A DNA stretch of 64,000 nt from Podospora pseudocomata (lineage: Eukaryota > Ascomycota > Sordariomycetes > Sordariales > Podosporaceae), in assembly GCF_035222375.1 (NCBI RefSeq), contig NW_026946363.1, forward strand, positions 6,076,001-6,140,000. The letters run 5' to 3'. Each line of letters starts with the position of its first letter. Positions within the stretch are counted from its first letter, which is position 1. Position numbers and translations under genes: made by a program. A model generated the notes under the pieces. The model had not been told where the DNA came from, did not search any database, and saw only the letters and a list, made by a program, of their open reading frames with translations. Shown here in pieces: positions 21,403-34,630 of this stretch.

Positions 21403-22788
21403 CTAGTTGGCCAGATGGGCATACTCCTTGTTGAAGGCGCGCCCGATCACCATCCGCCTGACCTCGGATGTTCCCGCTCCAATCTCATACAGCTTCGCAT
21501 CCCGCAAGATTCTCGAAGCGGGCATCTCCTCCGTGTAGCCCATTCCGCCCAGGATTTGGATCGCATCCAGCGCGCACTCGGTCGCCCTTTCCGCGGCATA
21601 GAGGATGGCACCTGCGCAGTCCTGGGTGCGGATATCGGCCTGCTCGTCAACCGCCTTGGCCGTGGCATAGGTGTACGCCCTCGACGCCTGGAGCTTGGTG
21701 TACATGTCGGCCAGCTTCCCTTGCATAAACTGGAACTGGGCGATAGGCGTGCCGAACTGCTTGCGGCCGTGGGCATAGGGCAGCGCAACGTCCAAAGCGG
21801 CTTGCATCAAGCCCAGTGGTCCAGCAGAAAGAACCAATCTCTCGAGGTCCAGTCCCTCCATCAGAACCCTAACCCCGCCGTTGACTTTGCCCAGGACGTT
21901 CTCCTTGGGGACGAAGACATTCTCAAACACGAGCTCTCCCGTGTTGGAACCCCTCATGCCCATCTTGTCCAGCTTCCTCAGGCACTCGAAGCCCTCTGCC
22001 TTGTCCGTTTCGACGATGAATGCCGTGATGCCCTTTGATCCCCCATCAGGCACAGTCTTGGCGTAGACAATAACTATGTCTGCGTCTGGGCCATTGGTGA
22101 TCCACATTTTGCTTCCGTTGAGGACGTAACCCCCGTCCACCTCCTTAGCTCTCGTCCGCATAGAAACAACATCACTGCCCGACCCGCTCTCACTCATGGC
22201 CAGGGCGCCAACCTTTGTCCCCGCAATCAAATCAGGCAAGAACTTTTCTTTTTGTTCCTTTGAGCCATTAAGCTGAAGCTGGTTGACGCACAGCTGGGAG
22301 TGGGCAGCGTAGGAGAGGGCGATGGACCCCGAAGCGCGGGAGAGCTCCTCCATGACGATGCAGTGGGCTTGGTAACCAAGGCCTAGGCCGCCGACGGCAG
22401 GGTCGGCGGTTATACCTAGCAGACCGGCCTCTCCCAGCTTGAGCCACATGTCGGGGGGGAACTGGTTGGACTTGTCGGTTTCGGACGCGAGGGTTTCGGG
22501 GAGGGAGCGGCGGACGAATTCTTGCACTGTGGTGCGGAGTTCGGAGAGGTCGGCGGGGGTTGGGGGGGTGAAGCCCTCGGGGTGTTTGGAGGAGCCATAG
22601 TGGCGGGTGGTTTGGAGGAGGTATGAGGATGTTGGTAAGGAGGTTGAGAGCGGTCTTGGGGAGGCCGTTAAGGAGGGGCAACCGAGGTTGGCTTTGGACA
22701 GACGGCCAAACTGGCGGCGGGGAACTGAGAGGATGGTTCGGGGGGTTGCTGTGCGCAACAGCGCGCGGGATGTGGAAGGGGTTGCCAT
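21403..22788 (-). CDS. ivd: Isovaleryl-CoA dehydrogenase, mitochondrial
   Basis: FAD-dependent acyl-CoA dehydrogenase that oxidises isovaleryl-CoA to 3-methylcrotonyl-CoA in mitochondrial leucine breakdown, passing electrons to ETF. One exon, 461 aa. The first 60 or so residues are Arg/Ser/Thr-rich without acids ([18 protein letters not shown]), a typical presequence. The ACAD signature [14 protein letters not shown] is followed by ILGGMGY and the C-terminal [30 protein letters not shown] contains the Glu that serves as catalytic base in the isovaleryl subfamily, placed on a different helix from other acyl-CoA dehydrogenases; this, with [17 protein letters not shown], supports IVD over short- or medium-chain enzymes. 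The frame is open 132 codons further upstream, but the ATG at 22788 gives the leader expected. It faces the gene for the next enzyme in the pathway. Confidence 0.95.
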   Translation of the reverse strand: MATPSTSRALLRTATPRTILSVPRRQFGRLSKANLGCPSLTASPRPLSTSLPTSSYLLQTTRHYGSSKHPEGFTPPTPADLSELRTTVQEFVRRSLPETLASETDKSNQFPPDMWLKLGEAGLLGITADPAVGGLGLGYQAHCIVMEELSRASGSIALSYAAHSQLCVNQLQLNGSKEQKEKFLPDLIAGTKVGALAMSESGSGSDVVSMRTRAKEVDGGYVLNGSKMWITNGPDADIVIVYAKTVPDGGSKGITAFIVETDKAEGFECLRKLDKMGMRGSNTGELVFENVFVPKENVLGKVNGGVRVLMEGLDLERLVLSAGPLGLMQAALDVALPYAHGRKQFGTPIAQFQFMQGKLADMYTKLQASRAYTYATAKAVDEQADIRTQDCAGAILYAAERATECALDAIQILGGMGYTEEMPASRILRDAKLYEIGAGTSEVRRMVIGRAFNKEYAHLAN

Positions 22789-23250
22789 TGTTGTGATGGT
22801 TTCAGTAGATTCAGAGCCAACGACGACGAGTATGTGCGACAACAAGATGAGGAAGAAAGAAGTCAAGGAAGACTGTAGTTCGCGGGTGACTTCTCCCTGG
22901 CTTACACGGCCATCCAAATGCCAAGGCCGCGCAACACCCCGGCAGGCATGCGGGCAGCCGCTGATAGCAAGTGCTGGAGTGCGATTGAGCTCGGCTTTCC
23001 ACGGCCTAAGCCGGCCCGGTCTGGTGTGGTAAGCCCACCTTCCAGGAACGACTTGGTTTCGAGGGGGGTTCACAAGTCGAAGGACGTCAGTGATGCTGAT
23101 CGTGGGCTCCGAGTCTGGCCAGGGCCGCGGTAAACCGCTGAGCCGCGTTTCTGTTTTGCTTTGCTCTCGATCCCTTAACACCAATTCTCACGATTTTGCG
23201 CAACAGCACTATCCCACCATCTCCAACATCATCGCAACTCCGTCGCAAGC
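22789..23250. promoter_or_regulatory. Shared divergent promoter of IVD and MCCB
   Basis: 462 bp between the two start codons of consecutive leucine-degradation enzymes, too short for independent long promoters. A CCAAT box lies at 23181-23185 and a CRE-like GACGTCA at 23083-23089; a GC-rich imperfect repeat (CCGCGGTAAACCGC) lies near 23130. These are candidate sites only. Confidence 0.55.
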
Positions 23251-25031
23251 ATGCTTCCCCAAATATCGCGACAATTGAGTCGCCAATGCCGGCGCACTCC
23301 CCTTCTCCGTCCAACACCCCATCCCTCATCACCAAGAACACCACGGTGCAGCAGCAGGACAGTAGCAACCTTCACCACCCCCCACCAATCCTCCTCCATC
23401 TCCGTCATCCCCACCGCCGTCGACCCCTCCTCCCCCGAATACCTCGAAAACACCAAGCTCATGTCTGCCGCCATGTCCCGTCTCGAATCCCTCACCCGCA
23501 AAGCTCACCAGGGCGGTCCCGCAAAGGCAAAGGAAAAGCACCTCGCCAGAAAGAAGATGCTCCCCCGCGACAGGATCACGGCTTTGATTGACCCGGGGAG
23601 CACCTTTCTTGAACTTTCCCCCCTGGCCGGTCACGAGCTCTACCCCGAGGCCGAGGTGCCGTGCGGCGGTATTATCACCGGAGTGGGTGTTGTCGAGGGA
23701 GTGGAGTGCGTAATCGTTGCCAACGACAGCACTGTCAAGGGAGGGACATACTACCCTATCACGGTCAAAAAGCATCTTCGTGCGCAAGAGGTGGCAAAGG
23801 AGAACAACCTCCCGTGCATATACCTTGTTGATTCTGGAGGAGCGAACCTGCCGCACCAGTCGGATGTGTTCCCGGACAGGGAGCATTTCGGACGGATCTT
23901 CTACAACCAGGCGAGGATGTCCGCTGCGGGGGTTCCACAGATTGCGGTGGTGATGGGGCCTTGCACTGCGGGAGGGGCGTATGTACCGGCCATGAGTGAC
24001 GAGAGCATCATTGTGCAGGAGCAGGGTCACATCTTTCTTGCGGGGCCGCCGTTGGTCAAGGCGGCAACGGGGGAGGTGGTGAGCCCGGAGGAGCTGGGGG
24101 GGGGGAAGATGCATAGTAGCGTGAGTGGTGTGACGGATTACTTGGCGGTGGATGATGCCCATGCTGTTGTGCTGGCGAGGAGGTGCGTGAGTAACCTCAA
24201 CTGGCCCAAGAAGACCGCACTGGTGAAGACGTATGAGGAGCCGGTGTATGATCCGGAGGAGCTGCTGGGGATTGCGAGCACCAACCTCAGAAAGCCACTG
24301 CCGATCCATGAGGTTATTGCACGGATTGTGGACGGCAGCAAGTTTAGTGAGTTCAAGAGGGACTTTGGGACCACGCTGGTGACGGGCTTCGCCGAGATTT
24401 ACGGGCACAAGGTTGGCATTGTGGCCAATAACGGGATTCTGTTCAGCAGTTCGTCGCTGAAGGGGGCGCATTTCATTGAGTTGTGCTCTCAGAGGGGGAT
24501 CCCGCTGGTGTTTTTGCAGAACATCAGTGGGTTCATGGTTGGTAAGGATGCGGAGAGGGAAGGGATTGCGAAGAACGGCGCGAAGCTGGTTACGGCGGTG
24601 GCGTGCGCGGATGTGCCCAAGTTTACGGTGGTGGTGGGAGGTAGTTATGGTGCGGGCAACTATGGCATGTGCGGGCGGGCGTACTCGCCGAGGTTCTTGT
24701 GGATGTGGCCGAATGCGAGGGTGGGCGTGATGGGTGGTGAGCAGCTCGCCAAGGTGATGGAGACGGTTGGAAAGGGGGTGGATGAGGGGTTGAAGGACAG
24801 GATCGAGAAGGAGAGTGATAGTGTTTTCTCGAGTGCGAGGTTGTGGGTGAGTATTTTGTTCACGATCATCGAGGTCCTGAGTCACGGATTGCTAACATTG
24901 GGGTCCAGGATGACGGTGTCATTCCACCACAGCATACCAGGAGATACCTGGGCCTGGGACTGAACGCCGCGATGGGAGGCAGGAACGATGTCAAGGCTGG
25001 TGCTACGAAGTTTGGTGTTTTCAGAATGTAA
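23251..25031 (+). CDS. mccB: 3-methylcrotonyl-CoA carboxylase beta (non-biotinylated) subunit, mitochondrial
   Basis: Carboxyltransferase subunit that transfers CO2 from carboxybiotin on the alpha subunit to 3-methylcrotonyl-CoA, the step right after IVD in leucine catabolism. Exon 1 is 23251-24846, exon 2 is 24909-25031; the intron has donor GTGAGT and acceptor TCCAG, and the product is 572 aa. The N terminus is Arg/Ser/Pro-rich without acids ([15 protein letters not shown]), a mitochondrial leader. The crotonase-like carboxyltransferase fold shows in [33 protein letters not shown] and [15 protein letters not shown], and it ends [15 protein letters not shown], as MCCB proteins do. Propionyl-CoA carboxylase beta is the nearest alternative; the [16 protein letters not shown] stretch and the IVD neighbour favour MCCB. 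The alpha subunit is not in this window. Confidence 0.95.
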
Positions 25032-25882
25032 ATGCTCGCCAGGTAAAATCATGGAGATGCTTGAGGAGCGGGCGTAGGGGAGCAAGCACGTGTTTTGGTG
25101 ATATAAAATGAAGAAGTTTTCACGAACCGAGATAGCCCAATTCATGATTATCTACTTTGCCCATCTGTTCCAAAGTCGGTTGCATCGTCAACACTCTTGC
25201 TTGCCATCCTTGGACTCCTATCCATCTGCCATGGTCGCCAAACCCTCATAAATGATATGTCTGTGGTTCGTCTCGTACTACTTGTGGATACGGCGTCACC
25301 ATGGTGTTTTGACAGTTTGCTTATCAGCCCTTCCCCTCACCCCTCACCCCCCATCCGATCAACCCCTATTTCAGGGGCAAATGTCTAGTCGAAGATGTTG
25401 TCATCCGCGTGATTGAACAGCTTTGCAATCAACCCATCTGGGCACTTGTCGAACTGCCACGCAACAGTTCTGTTCTTCGTGTTTCAAACCCGAAAAGCGA
25501 GAATTCCTCCAAGCGCACCATTCTCACAGGAAAATGTGGGCTTGAAAAGATCCAGATGCTTTATCGACAGCACCGATCCTCTGATCTAGCCCTCAAGTGC
25601 GGGACTGGCGGTAGGAAAGCTACCCCCTACTTCCCCACATGGAGGCGCTTCCAGACTTGTCGATTCCCTGTCAGATACTACCTCAGAATGGTGGGGGGGG
25701 GGGAGACTGCGGGCAGGAGTGGTATAAACCAAGCTACCCCGCTTGAGGATATCTGAACTGGACAGGAAACACGACAAAGGATATCAGCAAAGATAAATAC
25801 CATTGAAGCATCGAGAAACCAAAAGTTCTTGACATCGCCATACTTCGAGAAAGCATCAACAGTTTCAGACCAAAACCCACCC
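25032..25882. other. Gene-free stretch between MCCB and the short-chain dehydrogenase
   Basis: 851 bp with the MCCB 3' end and the promoter and leader of the next gene. Open frames here are short and without recognisable features. A short poly-G run lies near 25695. Confidence 0.5.
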
Positions 25883-27270
<1,388 letters not shown>

Positions 27271-30200
27271 AAGGTTCATCATCCATGGAGTGATTGAATT
27301 TGTGTTAGAGAAATGGGAATGTAATATCATGTCATGACATGAGATAGAATAGGGGGCGTTTATAAAAGAGCGAGCATAGAAGTATGCAGCCAAATTGGAT
27401 TTAATCAAGTTCACTCATTTGTTTACTACTTTCTTCATGAAAGACATATTCGTGAGAGATGGACTATTGGATTCAATCCGTCCGACTCCCCAGGATGGAC
27501 CTCACGCTACATAGGTGATGAGCAAGTCAATTAGAAAGTGAGGTGGGCATCTCCATAACCCTCAACACCTCACCGCATCTTTACCTTTTCTTCTTCTTTT
27601 CTTTTTCTTTTTTTCTCGAGAGAAAATACTGCTTTGAGACATGAAAAGTCCTTTGATAATGCAGTCTTGACGGACGAATGGAATCCAAAATCTCTTAGAG
27701 CCGAAAGCAAGACGCCCACCACACGCTCCTCACCCAAAACCGGGCCGGTTCTGACAGGTCATATGCATCGGTTCGGTTCGGCATGGAGGGCGGCAGTCTG
27801 GATGGTTGTTGGATCAAGTCTTGACTGCAGCATCCAATGTACACAAACGTACATCCCTTGACATGCACTTTCAGACGAGCTGATATGCGATGTGAACAAC
27901 TCGTTTGGATGTATCAAGGGCGACCACACTTGTTTGGGCGAGAAAGAGAAGACCGGCGAGGGTCAAAGCGTTTCGAAAGCCTGTTGCAGGGGTAGTGTTA
28001 GGGTGGTGCCCAACTGTAGGGAGATCAACTGACACGTAATTAGTTTTGGGACAAAAGGTACGTACCAAAACCAATGTGGTATTCCCTTTACCCCAAAAAC
28101 CAGAGAAGAAACAAAACCTTGATCATCTGATCTCCTGTGTGTCACCTTGTGGCATTCTGGGTTCCAGGGCACACAAAAGGCACAACAAACACATCGAGAC
28201 GCTCACAAACACCCACACCCCCTCACAGGGCAAAGGCAGTCCTTGATCATGTCGTCAACCGCTTCTCTCAGCCTCGGCCAAAGAATATGATAACCCCTTC
28301 GCCTCCTTCCTCTCCCAGAGAGGGAATGAAAAAAAGAAATTACTCTCGAGCTCGCCATGCCGCCATGCCGCCATGAACCAATGGATCAAGGTCATGTCCC
28401 GTCACAAGACTGGTTCCCCGCAAAAGCTGGGCAGATCAGAAGATCCCGGACCAGGGGTTTGATGAGAAGACTGTTCACAGGAATAAAAGAGGGGAAAGAG
28501 AGAAAAAGACACTTCATGGTCAGATGTTGGCCGGCCGGCCGCATTAGCTGGCTAGACCCGTCACCGTCCAAGCGGTTCTTTACGTACTGCAAACCAAGCT
28601 CATTGCAGGAGAGGAGCAAGGGGTGGTTTTTTCTTCTGTCTTTGCATCGCGCTGGTGCGGGTAGGGCTGTGTTTTTTTTCAAACATTGGGAATTGGGCGG
28701 CGGCAAAAAATAGCCCTCCCCCGCATAGTACAAAAGCGGTGAAAGTGTGTTTTCCTCCTCAGAGGAGGCTGGAAGGGCCTCCACTGGGTCGCGGAACGGA
28801 TGATGCGGTCTGGGGAAAGCTGGGGACCTTTTGAAACCCCCCTGTCGTGATATAATCCGGGGTGCAAGTGGGCAGGAAAAACGCGCGCTGTGCCTGTCAT
28901 AGGGGAGGCCTGGAATTAGCCGAGTTTGTACCACTGTGTGACAGTGGGAGGAGTCATGGACCAGCGGGAACAGAATTCTCGGATGGCTGTCGCGTTTCCC
29001 TTGCTTGGTTATCGTTGGTGAGCAAAGCCGGCCTCAGACGTCACTTTGTTTCTCAATTCCTCCGAACCACGGCGGAAAAGAAACGTGATGGCGATCTCGT
29101 CACTGAAAAGGGAGAAGGCCGTGACGAGGTTGGTCTCCCCGCTACGCCATCCAAACACGGGCGAGGGGGTTGAGCGTGGGGGGCGATATGGGCGGCGTAT
29201 GGCGCTGATGTTGTGGAAAGGTCGTTGGCATTCCGAGGTCTTGGTCCACCGCAGCCATCAGCGGAGCGGCTCACACTCTCCTTAATGCGTAACCATCGGA
29301 GGCTCCAGCTGAGCTCGTAACGGGGGCCATGAGGCGGGCAACCGTACGCAGATCCGCCCGAGAGCTGAGTCGCACGGGCAGACAAAGTCAACCACGGACC
29401 ACAGGCGGCAGGCCGAGTGAAGGAGGGCCTCCGAGGAGACGATAGACCCTGTGCGAGAACGGGCAGGCTGTTCAAGTAACACTCAAATCCCACGTGTGCC
29501 GTCGCCAGGTGTGCTTGTTTCCACACGAGTGCGTAATCTTCGCCCACCGGTGACCGAAACTGGAGTGATTCCCGTGGTGGTTTTTGGGGCGGTGATAGGT
29601 GGTGATAGGTGGTGATAGGTGGTGATAGGTGGTGATAGGTGGTGATAGGTGGTGATAGGTGGTGATAGGTGAAGATATGTGGTGTGGTGGTTATCTCTTC
29701 CCCCGGACAGTATCCGAAAAGCAAACCCCACGGCCAGCCCAAGGTTCAAGGTTGATGCCCGACGACAAGTGCAAGGGTGTTCTAGCCGGGCTGGACTTCC
29801 TCTTGCTTTTTTGCTGCCCGCAGGGGAGGCGGTGAAACGGCAGCGTGAGAGTGAGAGCGAGCGCGCGAGGCTCCTTCTTCTCCTCTTGCTGTCTCGGCTC
29901 CGGGGGTTCTCATGGTTTTCATGGTTCTCATGCAGCACCTGCTTGATTTGGAACCGGCAGGCTTCCGTGGTGTCGGTGATATCAGAGGGTGTCGTCGGTG
30001 CCAAGGGAAATACTTTTGTCCTCTGGTGCCTGACACCAAGTGTCAGCTGCTGAAAAGGGCAGCCTTGGGTTGGCGCTGGATGTCGAGTGGAACCGAGGCG
30101 TTCCTTTGAGAGCACTCCGCGATGGGTTTGGATGGAAAATGTCAAATGGCATTTTTGCTGGTCAGGTCATCTCGGATCGGATCTGCAGAGCCAGTCCAGA

Positions 30201-31375
30201 CCAATCTGCCAAGGTGGTGCCCAGCCTTCGGTGCGAGCCGGGAGCTTCCAGGGCTTGTGCTTGGTTTTTGGGCGCGTGTCCAGTGCCTGACATGCGCTAC
30301 CCGGCCCCCTTCTGCTGCAGCTCTAGCCCCTGTTCAGTTGGCACCTTCCAGTGCCTCCATGGGATTTCTTCTCCTCCTTTCCTTCCGGCTGCCCCCAAAC
30401 TCACCCAACTTCTTTTTCCATTTCTTTTTTTGATACTAAAAATTCGAGCACCTTCTCGCTGGGTGTCCCGTGCTCGGTTGGCTCAGGTTTGGTTCCAGAT
30501 GCAGACGCCAGTGATGGAATTGGTTTGCGTCTCCCTGGCATTGCCACTGCAATAAGCTTTTCCGTGTTTTTTGCTCGTTGGTTGTTCGCCGGGCAGCCCT
30601 CGTGCTCAACCTTCGTCGTCCCATCCCAACGCTCATGGAGCACCTGGACCTACTCTGTTCTCCTCACTCGACTGGATATCAGACGGCTCTTTTCTTGCCG
30701 CCTCGTGGTGCCCTCCGGCTCCGACGACAGAGCGCACGAGCTGAGAGCAACAACGAGAGGGGCAAGGATCTACTCTCAGCAACGAACCGTACTCTCGTTT
30801 TGTGAACGGTACGTGAGAATTTTGCGGAAAGAGAAGAAGCAAATCAGCGCGTCGGGGGGGAGGGGGGGGGGCTTCTTGCTTCTGGTTCATGGCCCTGGAT
30901 TTCCAACTCCCAGCCGTTTCCCCGAGACACAAACGACGCTCGCACTTCCGACCGGCCAGCCACCGACCCCTTCAGGCCTGGTCGCTCAAAGGCGCCAGTG
31001 AGGTGTGTCGTGTCGAACCAGGGAGGCCTTTGCCAAGCTGCTTGAAGCTGTAGGTAATACGTCTGGGGTTAGCCCTCCCTCCACAGGATGCGCGCCAGAG
31101 ACTATATCCCAACTTTTGTCACATCGTCACCGCCCCCTGTCACTTGTCCATCATGTCAGAGCTCATGTCGCCCGTCCTTGTCTCAACTGACGCTTATCTT
31201 TTGTCTAGGTCCTCGCCCTGATCTATCTTGCTCCGGCCATCCCGCCGGCGTTTGCTCTCAGGTTTTGGCTAGCCTCATGCTGTTTGTCAATCTGCTTGCC
31301 TTCTCAGATCTGCTGGAGATGTCTGTCTGACCTGGCTTCACCTACCGTCAACTAATCCCTTCGCCTTTCGCAACA
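27271..31375. other. 4.1-kb stretch without a supported gene
   Basis: Contains the SDR 3' end and at the right edge the leader of the gene at 31376. Open frames up to about 220 codons occur on both strands but are low-complexity or repeat-derived and without known motifs. It contains a ten-base minisatellite (29591-29670), pyrimidine-rich runs (27590-27615, 30350-30430) and G-runs near 30858-30870. A long, unspliced or spliced non-coding leader is possible. Confidence 0.5.
29591..29670. repeat. Minisatellite, 8 perfect copies of GGTGATAGGT
   Basis: Eight identical consecutive 10-bp units, followed by a degenerate unit (GAAGATATGT). Non-coding context. Confidence 0.95.
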
Positions 31376-33309
31376 ATGGAGGCCATGGCCATGGCTATGT
31401 TGCTGCCCAAGGGCCTTGTCGAAAACACGCGCGAGATATACAAGGAGGTGGCGAGCTATCCCATCGTCCCTCCAGAGAAGCTATGGCAATATTGGAATGG
31501 TATTTGAGCCGACGACGCCCTTGGAAACCGGTGCCGAGACTCTTGACTAACACGCACATCTCTAGTCTACACAACGACCTCACGAAAGCTTGTTGACCCA
31601 ACCGCGTACAGATTGGAACACTTTTGGTGGCACGTTTGGGGAAGTGACAGACGATATCTCAGCGGGCCAACGCTTGCCAAACTGTTCGAAGAGGTCTCCC
31701 ATGGCCCGACATTCGTCCCTTTACGATCTGTTAGAAACAGATACGAAGGGCCATCGGTAGGCCGCCTTTGCATTGCTGCGGTCGTTGACAGAAAAACTGA
31801 TAAACTGGACAGGGCCACAGCGATGCACGTAATCATGGCAGGGGAGACGCAAAAGCAGCCTCACGGCAGGGGCAGCCCAATCAAAACTCGGACCAGCAGA
31901 GATCAGCCCCTGTTGGCGGAATGAAGCTACCGACGCCGTCGTCTTCGAGGCCACCCCCAGCCCACCCGATCTTGAAGAAGAAGAATAGAGGGCCTTCTGG
32001 ATCAAAACCAAGACCAACGGCTCGATTCGTGGACCCATCTGCTTTTCAAGAGCTTATCATTACCCCTTTGACCGAGCCAGTTGCGCCACAGCAGCTCCCG
32101 TCCTCGCCTCCGGGCGAGCCGGTCGCCAAGAAGAACAGGGCGGCGGCAGTTGTTGATGAAGCGCAAACTCCTACTGCAGTCGACATGCCGCCGCCGCCGA
32201 AGCCTTCACCTCGTGTCACAGAGATGCCTCCCCCGCCAAAACCGTCACCAAAGCGAAAGAATGTCCCTTCGGCCGTGACGGTTGCCGGTGGAACCGACGT
32301 CCGTCCACCGCCAATCTCACCAGCCAAGCCCGAGAGAGCTGCGCCGCCGACAGGGAGACGGATTGTTGCCAGCACAGCAGCATCAAAGAGGCGTCCAGTC
32401 ATGTCGAGGAGACAGAGCTCCCAAAGCTCAGGGGGCACAGGAACGCGCGTCGTCAGCCCGGCCACCGCGGCGCTGGTGAAGCAGGTGGTGGCGCAAAAGT
32501 CCAAAGGACAAGAAGGAGTCGGCCACCAAGATTCGGCCATAATATCTTCATCAACGGAAAGCCAAGGGGTTGTTCCCCCCATCAGTGCAAAGTCAGCTGG
32601 GAAGCGGCCAGCCGAAGCCCCAATAGATCAACCAGTCACCACTGCGCAGAACGTACACCCACCCCCTAATCAGGCAGATGGCCGGCATAATCGTCCTCTT
32701 CTAGCAACAGAAAGCCGACCACTTCTCACGGCAGAATTGAAGCCACCGACATACATGGCCGCCCCTTTCCAACGACGATCAACCTGGGACCTCGACGCCC
32801 AATTTCGAGTACCCCGGCCCCAACCTCGAATCCCTGGGGGTTTGGTCCAAGACCGAGCTCAACGCCCCAGTTTCGGCCTCCAGCGATCTGGCCCCATGAT
32901 GGCGGGATTCGTAACCAGCACCACCACCAGCCCCATCCGAGAATCCAGCAGCACAGCCACAGCACCAAAAATCGTCCGTTCTCGCTCCAGCAATACGGAC
33001 AATCGACTCTCCCTCATGGCCCTGCCGACGGGTATTACGAGTGTGGTAGCGACTACTACTCCTGCAATAGCAACAGCACGGTTTGATTCAGAGCCGGTGG
33101 CGTTCGCACCTCGGGAGCCGGAAGCGAGGGATATTCCGGATAGTGTGATGGATTTTTCGAGACGTTTCACGACGAACCCGGTTCTACAGCCGTGCTTTAC
33201 GCCCACGCCACCGAATCCGGCGCCGCCGATTCCGTATGGGAGGTCGAAGAGCCAGTTGCATTTGTTGTTAGAGAAGGAGAAGGAGAAGTTGAAGAGGGGA
33301 AATATTTAA
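31376..33309 (+). CDS. Conserved-looking protein of unknown function, disordered C-terminal part
   Basis: I do not recognise the family. Three exons (31376-31499, 31566-31756, 31813-33309) give 603 aa; donors are GTATTT and GTAGGC, acceptors TCTAG and GACAG, and codon phase holds at both junctions. Residues 1-105 look folded, with aromatic-rich segments (VPPEKLWQYWN, LEHFWWHVWGSD) and a charged helix. The remaining 500 residues are Pro/Ser/Ala-rich and basic, with repeats of MPPPPKPSP type near 32180-32250, and end in a short Lys/Glu helix (LLLEKEKEKLKRGNI). No signal peptide or membrane segment. The start is the first of three clustered in-frame ATGs (MEAMAMAM). Convergent with the large gene downstream. 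The exon structure is inferred and the role is unknown. Confidence 0.7.
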
Positions 33310-34630
33310 TAGTCAAGACTAATTTCTATCACGGGGGTTTAATGATTGAGGGAGAGCGAGTTGTGTACATGTCACTGGTGGGTAAACCACATTGTATTTA
33401 TAGTTGGATCGATTATCCTGGGGTTTTGGTTTGGTGAGCGGGTTATGGGGGTTTTGGTATTGTTATTGATTGGGATTATTTGGTATTGTTATGTGATTTG
33501 GGATTTTTTTTTGGGGGGGGGGGGTTGGGTAGTGGGCACAACGAGATGATATGGTTTTGGTCTGGTTTGTTGGTAAGTTTGGTTTGGTCAAGGCACAAGG
33601 GCAGGTCACAGATACCCCGTTGTCGTAGTTTTGGTAAACGAGAGAGGTGGAAGGGGGGCCACAGTTTTAATGAAGTCTGTTTTTGCTTTTTGAAACTTGA
33701 GTACCCTTATGTGTGTTGTTGGTCGGTGGTAAGGGGAGGAGCATGTGTTGATGATTACATTTGTTCATGTTGACAACCCTCAAAGTTCCCTCTTCTTTCC
33801 TTGGTTACGAATACATACATATATTCCGGGACACGAACCTGCCCAGAAATAAGGCTTGTCTTATGTGCTGCCATCAAGAGAACCAGGATCGAGCGTGTGC
33901 ATGATGATGATGATGATGATGATGATGGACTTGAAGCGCAATTATGACTAGATTTTCCCCTAGGGACGGGGAGGGGGCCTTTGTTTCTATTCTGGCTTGA
34001 CCTACCATTTACCTGCCCCATTTTGCCCAGCTGCCCATCCTCAAAACGGTACATCGAGTTTCCTTTACCCCTTTTTTAACCCCCTTTTTGTTGCATTTTG
34101 CCCCAACTACCACCGTACCACCCCAACTTTGACAGTCATCCCCTGTTTGTGAAGTCAACTACAGATCAAGGTCGCTGGATCAGGGGCACGCCACAACCAT
34201 TGATGATATGAAACAATATATTATTATCACCAAGAAAACTCCCCCTTCAAAAAAAAAATCAGGAATCCATCGGTGCAAAGGGGTATAGTATAGTAACACT
34301 TTTGTTTGCTCTCCTCCAAACCCAACTTTCCCCAACTAGTTTATTCACGCCTCCCAGGCTTAAACGATCGATCGTCCCTTTCCAACCACCCCAAATCTTC
34401 CCGTCATTATCCATTATTACTCCTCTCTTTCTCTCCATCTTGTGTGCGCAAGGGGGGACGGCCGCGGGCGGGTAAGTAAATGGTATGTATGCATACTCAT
34501 AAGTACTCGTTGCCAAGTATACTTTTTCCGTGTCCATCTCTTTACTTCCCTAGAGTTCCCGTTTTTCCATCCAAAAGTACCCAACCCTGATGATATCCTA
34601 CAATTTGTTCCCTTCTGGGCATCAACAACC
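33310..34630. other. Intergenic region between two convergent genes
   Basis: 1.3 kb that holds the 3' ends of both flanking genes. There is a (GAT)n microsatellite at 33901-33927, a G-run near 33515-33525 and T/G-rich sequence at 33360-33600. No gene is supported. Confidence 0.5.
33901..33927. repeat. (GAT)n microsatellite
   Basis: Nine consecutive ATG/GAT units in intergenic DNA between convergent genes. Confidence 0.9.

Noticed and set aside
23329-24885. A 518-codon open frame on the minus strand opposite MCCB
   Set aside because: Exact antisense shadow of a strongly recognised coding exon; rich in His, Arg and Pro as expected from a reversed high-GC gene.
29483-30145. Minus-strand frames through the ten-base minisatellite
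   Set aside because: Periodic peptide (TYHHLSPPI type) produced by the repeat itself, in two frames at once; no start context or domain.
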